Source: Mycobacterium sp. IS-1496
GTDB taxonomy: Bacteria > Actinomycetota > Actinomycetes > Mycobacteriales > Mycobacteriaceae
Reading direction: 5' to 3'
DNA: 64,000 bases
Assembly: GCF_001499995.1 (NCBI RefSeq)
Contig: NZ_LQIU01000034.1
Span: forward strand, 124,001-188,000
Part shown: one piece after another, positions 59,112-64,000 of the stretch
Layout: the number at the start of each line of letters is the position of its first letter
How positions within the stretch are numbered: position 1 is the first letter of the stretch
Position numbers and translations under genes: made by a program
Notes under the pieces: model-generated
The model's input: only the letters and a program-made list of their open reading frames with translations
What the model was told of the DNA's origin: nothing
The model's database searches: none

Positions 59112-59192
59112 CGACACTGTCTCCTTCATCCGGTGCGGCCGGGTGCCGCCGTCCTCGAAGCGGTGGGGGCCGCCTCGACGTCTGACGCGGGT

Positions 59193-59220
59193 GATTCGGG
59201 CGTGCCCCGCCTCCGGATGG
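59193..59220 (-). promoter_or_regulatory. SigK-type promoter before the MPT83-like gene
   Basis: On the reverse strand CCATCC (59220-59215) and CCGAATC (59199-59193) are separated by 15 nt. These match, from memory, the -35 and -10 elements described for SigK-dependent mpt83/mpt70 promoters. It lies about 80 nt before the lipoprotein start. Confidence 0.65.
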
Positions 59221-59301
59221 CCGCCGGGGCGATGCGTCAGATTCACGTCACACCCGCCGCACGACTAGGGCCGTCGGGGCAACAGGCGGCACAATGGCCC
59301 G

Positions 59302-60480
59302 GTGGGCACAAGACTTCGGGTGCTGATCCTGGGCAGCACCGGATCGATCGGCACCCAGGCGCTGGACGTGATCGCCGCGAATCCCGACCGCTTCGAGGTC
59401 GTCGGACTCGCCGCAGGCGGGGCGAACCCGGATCTGCTGGCCCGTCAGCGCGCCGAGACCGGCGCGACCGCGATCGCCGTCACCGATCCCGCTGCGGCCG
59501 AGCGGATCGGCGATGTCACCTACACCGGACCCGATGCGGTGACCCGGTTGGTCGAGAACACCCCGGCCGACGTGGTGCTCAACGCGCTCGTCGGGGCGCT
59601 CGGGCTCGAGCCGACGCTGGCCGCGCTGGCCACCGGCGCGCGACTCGCGCTGGCCAACAAGGAGTCGCTGGTCGCCGGGGGGCCACTGGTGCTGCGGGCC
59701 GCCGCGCCGGGTCAGATCGTGCCGGTGGACTCCGAACACTCGGCGATGGCCCAGTGCCTGCGCGGCGGCAGCGCCGACGAGGTCGCCAAGCTCGTGCTCA
59801 CGGCGTCGGGAGGCCCGTTCCTCGGCTGGTCGGCCGGTGATCTGCAGTCGGTGACGCCCGAGCAGGCGGGTAAACACCCGACCTGGTCGATGGGGCCGAT
59901 GAACACGCTGAACTCGGCGACCCTGGTGAACAAGGGGCTCGAGCTCATCGAGACGCATCTGCTGTTCGGCATCGACTACGACCGCATCGAGGTCGTGGTG
60001 CACCCGCAGTCGATCGTGCACTCGATGGCCACCTTCACCGACGGCTCGACGCTGGCTCAGGCCAGCCCACCGGATATGAAGCTGCCCATCGCACTCGCGC
60101 TGGGCTGGCCCGACCGGATCCCCGGCGCCGCACTCGCCTGCGACTTCACCACCGCGTCGACCTGGGAGTTCCTCCCGCTCGACGACGAGGTGTTCCCGGC
60201 GGTGCGGTTGGCCCGGGAGGCCGGCCGGCGCGGCGGCAGCCTCACCGCCGTCTACAACGCCGCCAACGAGGAGGCGGCCGCCGCATTCCTCGACGGGCGC
60301 ATCCGGTTCCCGCAGATCGTCGAGACCGTGGCCGAGGTCCTGCGCGCTGCCGACCAGTGGGCCGCCGAACCGGCTACCGTGGAAGAGGTCCTCGATGCCC
60401 AGCGCTGGGCTCGGGACCGCGCCGGGCGCGCCGTCGAGCAGGCCGCCACACCTCCGAATAAAGGGTTAGTCACCAGATGA
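59302..60480 (+). CDS. dxr: 1-deoxy-D-xylulose 5-phosphate reductoisomerase
   Basis: 392-residue DXR, the second step of the MEP isoprenoid pathway, making MEP from DXP with NADPH and a divalent metal. VLILGSTGSIGTQALDVIAANPDRF is the NADPH site; LALANKESLVAGG, VDSEHSAMAQCL, LTASGGPF and PTWSMGPMNTLNSATLVNKGLELIE carry the metal and substrate residues. GTG 59302, with CACAAT ending 6 nt upstream. Its last bases overlap the rip1 start, and with ispG three genes downstream in the same run it links MEP pathway genes. Confidence 0.97.
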   Translation: MGTRLRVLILGSTGSIGTQALDVIAANPDRFEVVGLAAGGANPDLLARQRAETGATAIAVTDPAAAERIGDVTYTGPDAVTRLVENTPADVVLNALVGALGLEPTLAALATGARLALANKESLVAGGPLVLRAAAPGQIVPVDSEHSAMAQCLRGGSADEVAKLVLTASGGPFLGWSAGDLQSVTPEQAGKHPTWSMGPMNTLNSATLVNKGLELIETHLLFGIDYDRIEVVVHPQSIVHSMATFTDGSTLAQASPPDMKLPIALALGWPDRIPGAALACDFTTASTWEFLPLDDEVFPAVRLAREAGRRGGSLTAVYNAANEEAAAAFLDGRIRFPQIVETVAEVLRAADQWAAEPATVEEVLDAQRWARDRAGRAVEQAATPPNKGLVTR

Positions 60481-61691
60481 TGTTTGCTCTCGGCATCGTG
60501 CTCTTCGCACTGGCCATCCTGGTGTCGGTCGCCCTGCACGAATGCGGCCACATGTGGGTTGCGCGCGCCACGGGGATGAAGGTGCGGCGGTACTTCGTCG
60601 GTTTCGGTCCCACCCTGTGGTCGACCCGCCGGCCCAACCGGCTCGGCAGCACCGAGTACGGCGTCAAGGCCGTACCGCTCGGCGGGTTCTGCGACATCGC
60701 CGGAATGACCTCGGTGGAGGAACTCGCCCCCGAGGACCGGCCCTACGCGATGTACCGCCAGAAGGTGTGGAAGCGCGTCGCCGTGCTGTTCGCCGGTCCG
60801 GGGATGAACTTCGTCATCGGCCTGGTGTTGATCTACGCCATCGCGGTGATCTGGGGACTGCCGAACCTGAACCCCCCGACGTCCGCCATCGTCGGCGAAA
60901 CCGGCTGTGTCGCATCCCAACTCAGCAAGGACAAGCTCGGTGAGTGCACCGGCCCCGGCCCCGCGGCGGAGGCCGGCATCCGGGCCGGCGATGTGATCGT
61001 CCGGGTCGGCGACACCGACGTCGCCACCTTCGACGAGGCCAGGGTGACGCTGCAGAAGTCCTCCGGCCCCACCCCGATCGTGATCGAGCGGGACGGTGAA
61101 GAACTCACCAAGGTGGTCGACGTCACGCAGACCCAGCGCTTCACCGGCGAGGGGGACCAGCCGACGACCGTCGGCGCCATCGGCATCGCCGCCGCGCAGT
61201 TCGGGCCCACCCAGCACAACGCGCTGTCGGCGGTGCCCGCCACGTTCGCGTTCACCGGCGACCTCGCCGTCGAACTGGGCAAGTCGCTGGCCAAGATCCC
61301 CACCAAGGTGGGCGCGCTGGTGGAGTCCATCGGCGGTGGTGAGCGCGATCCGGAGACCCCGATCAGTGTCGTGGGCGCCAGCATCATCGGCGGCGACACC
61401 GTCGACGCCGGGCTGTGGGTGGCGTTCTGGTTCTTCCTGGCCCAGCTGAACTTCGTCCTCGGCGCGGTGAACCTGGTGCCGCTGCTGCCGTTCGACGGCG
61501 GGCACATCGCCATCGCCGTGTTCGAGAAGATCCGCAACATGATCCGGTCGGCGCGCGGCATGGTGGCCGCGGCGCCGGTGAACTATCTCAAGCTCATGCC
61601 CGCCACCTACGTAGTGTTGGTGGTGGTGGTCGGCTACATGCTGCTGACCGTGACCGCTGACCTGGTCAACCCGATCAGGTTGTTCCAATAG
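60477..61691 (+). CDS. rip1: Site-2 membrane protease Rip1 (RseP family)
   Basis: 404-residue intramembrane zinc metalloprotease that cleaves anti-sigma factors such as those for SigK, SigL and SigM in mycobacteria. HECGH (His21, Glu22, His25) lies in the first membrane helix, and the distal zinc motif is LLPFDGGH. A PDZ domain (about residues 150-230) lies between. About four membrane helices. ATG 60477 overlaps the dxr stop (ATGA). Corresponds to Rv2869c. Confidence 0.96.
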   Translation: MMFALGIVLFALAILVSVALHECGHMWVARATGMKVRRYFVGFGPTLWSTRRPNRLGSTEYGVKAVPLGGFCDIAGMTSVEELAPEDRPYAMYRQKVWKRVAVLFAGPGMNFVIGLVLIYAIAVIWGLPNLNPPTSAIVGETGCVASQLSKDKLGECTGPGPAAEAGIRAGDVIVRVGDTDVATFDEARVTLQKSSGPTPIVIERDGEELTKVVDVTQTQRFTGEGDQPTTVGAIGIAAAQFGPTQHNALSAVPATFAFTGDLAVELGKSLAKIPTKVGALVESIGGGERDPETPISVVGASIIGGDTVDAGLWVAFWFFLAQLNFVLGAVNLVPLLPFDGGHIAIAVFEKIRNMIRSARGMVAAAPVNYLKLMPATYVVLVVVVGYMLLTVTADLVNPIRLFQ

Positions 61692-61699
61692 GAGACCTC

Positions 61700-62872
61700 A
61701 TGACTTCCGGCCCCGTCATCGGGCTTGGTATGCCGCCCGCACCGCCGCCGGTACTGGCGCCGCGGCGCAGGACCCGTCAGCTGATGGTGCGCGACGTCGG
61801 CGTGGGCAGTGACCATCCGATCTCGGTCCAGTCGATGTGCACCACCAAGACCCACGACATCAACTCGACGCTGCAGCAGATCGCCGAACTCACGGCGTCG
61901 GGCTGCGACATCGTCCGGGTGGCGTGCCCGCGGCAGGAGGACGCCGACGCACTGCCCGTGATCGCCAAGAAGTCGCAGATCCCGGTCATCGCCGACATCC
62001 ACTTCCAGCCGAAGTACATCTTCGCCGCGATCGACGCCGGCTGTGCCGCGGTGCGCGTCAACCCCGGCAACATCAAGGAGTTCGACGGCCGGGTCAAGGA
62101 GGTGGCCAAGGCCGCCGGTGACGCCGGAATCCCGATCCGGATCGGTGTCAACGCCGGATCGCTGGACAAGCGCTTCCTGCAGAAATACGGCAAGGCCACC
62201 CCCGAGGCGCTCGTCGAGTCGGCGCTGTGGGAGGCCTCGCTGTTCGAGGAGCACGGCTTCGGCGACATCAAGATCAGCGTCAAGCACAACGACCCCGTCG
62301 TGATGGTCGCCGCCTACGAGTTGCTGGCCGCCCAGAGCGACCATCCGCTGCACCTCGGCGTCACGGAGGCGGGTCCCGCCTTCCAGGGCACCATCAAGTC
62401 CGCGGTCGCCTTCGGCGCGCTGCTCTCCAAAGGCATCGGCGACACCATCCGGGTGTCGCTGTCGGCGCCGCCCGCCGAAGAGGTGAAGGTCGGCAACCAG
62501 ATCCTCGAGTCGCTCAACCTGCGGCCGCGCGGTCTGGAGATCGTGTCGTGCCCGTCGTGCGGTCGCGCCCAGGTCGACGTGTACACCCTGGCCAACGAGG
62601 TCACCGCGGGCCTCGAGGGGATGGAGGTGCCGTTGCGCGTCGCCGTGATGGGCTGCGTCGTCAACGGTCCCGGCGAAGCGCGTGAAGCCGATCTCGGCGT
62701 GGCCTCCGGCAACGGCAAGGGCCAGATCTTTGTCAAGGGTGAGGTCATCAAGACCGTGCCCGAGGCGCAGATCGTCGAGACGCTGATCGAGGAGGCCATG
62801 CGCATCGCGTCCGAGATCGGCGACAGCCCCGAGGGAAGTGCCAGCGGTTCACCGGTTGTGACCGTAAGCTGA
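61700..62872 (+). CDS. ispG: 4-hydroxy-3-methylbut-2-en-1-yl diphosphate synthase (GcpE)
   Basis: 390-residue IspG, the penultimate MEP pathway enzyme with a 4Fe-4S cluster. VQSMCTTKTHDI, RVACP, IADIHF and RVNPGNI come from the TIM-barrel half. The cluster ligands are in VSCPSCGRAQVDVY and MGCVVNGPGEA. It follows rip1 by 8 nt in the core run dxr-rip1-ispG. Confidence 0.97.
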   Translation: MTSGPVIGLGMPPAPPPVLAPRRRTRQLMVRDVGVGSDHPISVQSMCTTKTHDINSTLQQIAELTASGCDIVRVACPRQEDADALPVIAKKSQIPVIADIHFQPKYIFAAIDAGCAAVRVNPGNIKEFDGRVKEVAKAAGDAGIPIRIGVNAGSLDKRFLQKYGKATPEALVESALWEASLFEEHGFGDIKISVKHNDPVVMVAAYELLAAQSDHPLHLGVTEAGPAFQGTIKSAVAFGALLSKGIGDTIRVSLSAPPAEEVKVGNQILESLNLRPRGLEIVSCPSCGRAQVDVYTLANEVTAGLEGMEVPLRVAVMGCVVNGPGEAREADLGVASGNGKGQIFVKGEVIKTVPEAQIVETLIEEAMRIASEIGDSPEGSASGSPVVTVS

Positions 62873-62880
62873 ACACCGAC

Positions 62881-62900
62881 GCGGTGAGTGGTGTCACCGC
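62881..62900 (+). terminator. Hairpin after ispG
   Basis: GCGGTGA, GTGGTG, TCACCGC: perfect 7-bp arms starting 8 nt after the stop. There is no T-tract, so a weak terminator at best. Confidence 0.4.
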
Positions 62901-62927
62901 CTCGGTCCAGCAGAAAGCAGCATCGCG

Positions 62928-63782
62928 ATGTCGGCTCCGCCGCTATTCCGCCTCGCCGACGACCGTCGAGTCTCGGTGGTGCGCGACGTCGCCGCGGTCC
63001 AGCGCGTGCTGGACGACGACCCGGTCGGTGCCTGCATGGTCGCGTCGCGGGTGGCGGATCACGGTGTCGAACCCAGCGCGATCGGCGGCGAACTGTGGAC
63101 CCGCCGGCGCGCCACCGACTCCCTCTGCTACGCCGGGGCGAACCTCATCCCGCTGCGCGGCGAACCCGCCGACATGCACGCCTTCGCCGACAAGGCCACC
63201 AGCAGTGCCCGGCGCTGTTCGTCGCTGGTGGGCCGCACCGAGCTCGTGATGCCGATGTGGCGACGGCTGGAACGGGCCTGGGGTCCCGCCAGGGACGTGC
63301 GTGACCACCAACCCCTGATGGCCCTCGACACCGCGCCGCAGAGTCCCGTCGACCCGGCGGTGCGGCCGGTGCGGATCGAGGAACTCGACGCCTACCTGGT
63401 GGCGGCCATCGACATGTTCATCGGCGAGGTCGGGATCGACCCCCGGGCCGGTGACGGCGGCCGCGGTTACCGGCGCCGGGTCGCCGGGCTGATCGCCTCG
63501 GGCCGCGCCTGGGCCCGGTTCGAACACGGTGAGGTGGTGTTCAAGGCGGAGGTCGGCTCGCAGTCGCCCGCCGTCGGTCAGATCCAGGGTGTGTGGGTCC
63601 ATCCCGACTGGCGGGGCCGCGGCCTGGGCACCGCAGGCACCGCGGCGCTGGCCGCCGCGGTCGTGCGCGGCGGACGGATCGCGAGCCTCTACGTCAACAG
63701 CTACAACACGGTGGCCCGGGCGACCTACGCGCGCATCGGCTTTCGCCAGGTCGGCACCTTCGCCACCGTGCTGCTCGACTGA
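62928..63782 (+). CDS. GNAT-family N-acetyltransferase with N-terminal DUF4081 domain
   Basis: 284-residue protein. The N-terminal half (FRLADDRRVSVVRDVAAVQRVLDDDP; YAGANLIPLRGEP) fits DUF4081. The C-terminal half is a GNAT domain with the acetyl-CoA loop VHPDWRGRGLGTAG and the final SLYVNSYNTVARATYARIGFRQVGTFATVLL. Substrate unknown. ATG 62928 follows AGAAAGCAGCATCGCG. Corresponds to Rv2867c. Confidence 0.9.
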   Translation: MSAPPLFRLADDRRVSVVRDVAAVQRVLDDDPVGACMVASRVADHGVEPSAIGGELWTRRRATDSLCYAGANLIPLRGEPADMHAFADKATSSARRCSSLVGRTELVMPMWRRLERAWGPARDVRDHQPLMALDTAPQSPVDPAVRPVRIEELDAYLVAAIDMFIGEVGIDPRAGDGGRGYRRRVAGLIASGRAWARFEHGEVVFKAEVGSQSPAVGQIQGVWVHPDWRGRGLGTAGTAALAAAVVRGGRIASLYVNSYNTVARATYARIGFRQVGTFATVLLD

Positions 63783-63805
63783 CCGCGACGGCTACGCTGA
63801 CGGCC

Positions 63806-64000
63806 ATGACCGATGCCGACCCCGGACGCGACAGCGAAGCCGTCGGTGACCGCCGCGTCGTCCGCCGGGAGATCGCCGACGCGCTGATGCGGGCACTGGA
63901 GCGCCGCCACGAGGTGCTCGACGTGATCGTGGCCTCCGAGGACTACGACGCCGCGATCGAGGAGATCGCCGCGCTGCTCGGGACGTCGGCCGCCGGTGGC
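63806..64000 (+). CDS. Unidentified gene, 5' part only
   Basis: The first 65 codons of a gene that continues beyond the window: TDADPGRDSEAVGDRRVVRREIADALMRALERRHEVLDVIVASEDYDAAIEEIAALLG. The helix with LERRHEVLD..ASEDYDAAIE resembles the end of gyrase/topoisomerase A-type subunits and similar small actinobacterial proteins. Too little is present to assign a function. TACGCT ends 7 nt before the ATG. Confidence 0.6.
   Translation, partial: MTDADPGRDSEAVGDRRVVRREIADALMRALERRHEVLDVIVASEDYDAAIEEIAALLGTSAAGG

Noticed and set aside
1..64000. CRISPR arrays, tRNA or rRNA genes, insertion sequences
   Set aside because: I looked for regularly spaced repeats, cloverleaf-like sequences and transposase motifs and saw none.

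Overview
The window is high-GC (roughly two thirds G+C) actinobacterial chromosome. Its core gene order (comM-dprA-viuB-xerC ... rpsB-tsf-amiC ... pyrH-frr-cdsA-rlmN ... mpt83/mpt70-like ... dxr-rip1-ispG-GNAT) matches the Mycobacterium tuberculosis Rv2897c to Rv2867c segment as I remember it. The accessory content (lactate monooxygenase, carotenoid-type enzymes, P450s, Baeyer-Villiger monooxygenase, F420-type luciferase-like oxidoreductases, a wax ester synthase) suggests a fast-growing environmental Mycolicibacterium rather than a tubercle bacillus.

Layout. 1-4464: DNA uptake/recombination genes (3' end of comM, dprA), a siderophore-interacting flavoprotein, lactate 2-monooxygenase and xerC, all forward. 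4465-5506: a low-GC patch with a small secreted protein and a truncated remnant of the luciferase-like oxidoreductase expected next to xerC. 5507-9489: M23 peptidase (reverse), rpsB-tsf with a textbook terminator, and an amidase. 9498-22154: first accessory block, with a four-gene carotenoid-type cluster (CrtU-like and CruF-like reverse; CruG-like and CrtI-like forward), a CDP-alcohol phosphatidyltransferase, a BrkB-like membrane protein, a three-gene ABC exporter, and an amino-acid permease with a copper amine oxidase. 22162-24276: a 48-bp bidirectional terminator, then glycerate kinase and a 2-hydroxyacid dehydrogenase. 24288-25439: MarR regulator divergent from a SAM methyltransferase over a 45-bp double operator.

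25558-28987: core pyrH-frr-cdsA-rlmN. 28989-55973: second accessory block of about 27 kb, a catabolic island. A SnoaL-like gene sits between 66-bp inverted repeats at its left edge. The island carries an aldehyde dehydrogenase, a molybdopterin oxidoreductase, two paralogous TetR regulators, a CoA-transferase, two P450s, a ferredoxin, lactonase, thioesterase, alcohol dehydrogenase, aldolase, short-chain dehydrogenase, Baeyer-Villiger monooxygenase, esterase, acyl-CoA dehydrogenase, two luciferase-like oxidoreductases, a DUF427 protein, a wax ester synthase and a GlcD-like oxidase. 55970-63782: core again, with a DUF2631 protein, photolyase, two tandem fasciclin (MPT70/MPT83-like) proteins with a SigK-type promoter, dxr, rip1, ispG and a GNAT protein. 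The window ends inside an unidentified gene.

The main system I see is the 29-56 kb island read as one regulon. A 26-bp element (TTTACA, 14 nt, TGTCAC or TGTAAA) occurs in five intergenic regions, four of them between divergent genes, and weaker versions lie before the aldehyde dehydrogenase and one tetR. The enzyme set fits hydroxylation, oxidation to a ketone, Baeyer-Villiger ester/lactone formation, hydrolysis, CoA activation and beta-oxidation or aldol cleavage of an unidentified, perhaps alicyclic or terpenoid, substrate. The MarR/methyltransferase pair is the second system worth testing. Many genes have a -10-like hexamer 6-7 nt before the start codon, which suggests leaderless mRNAs.
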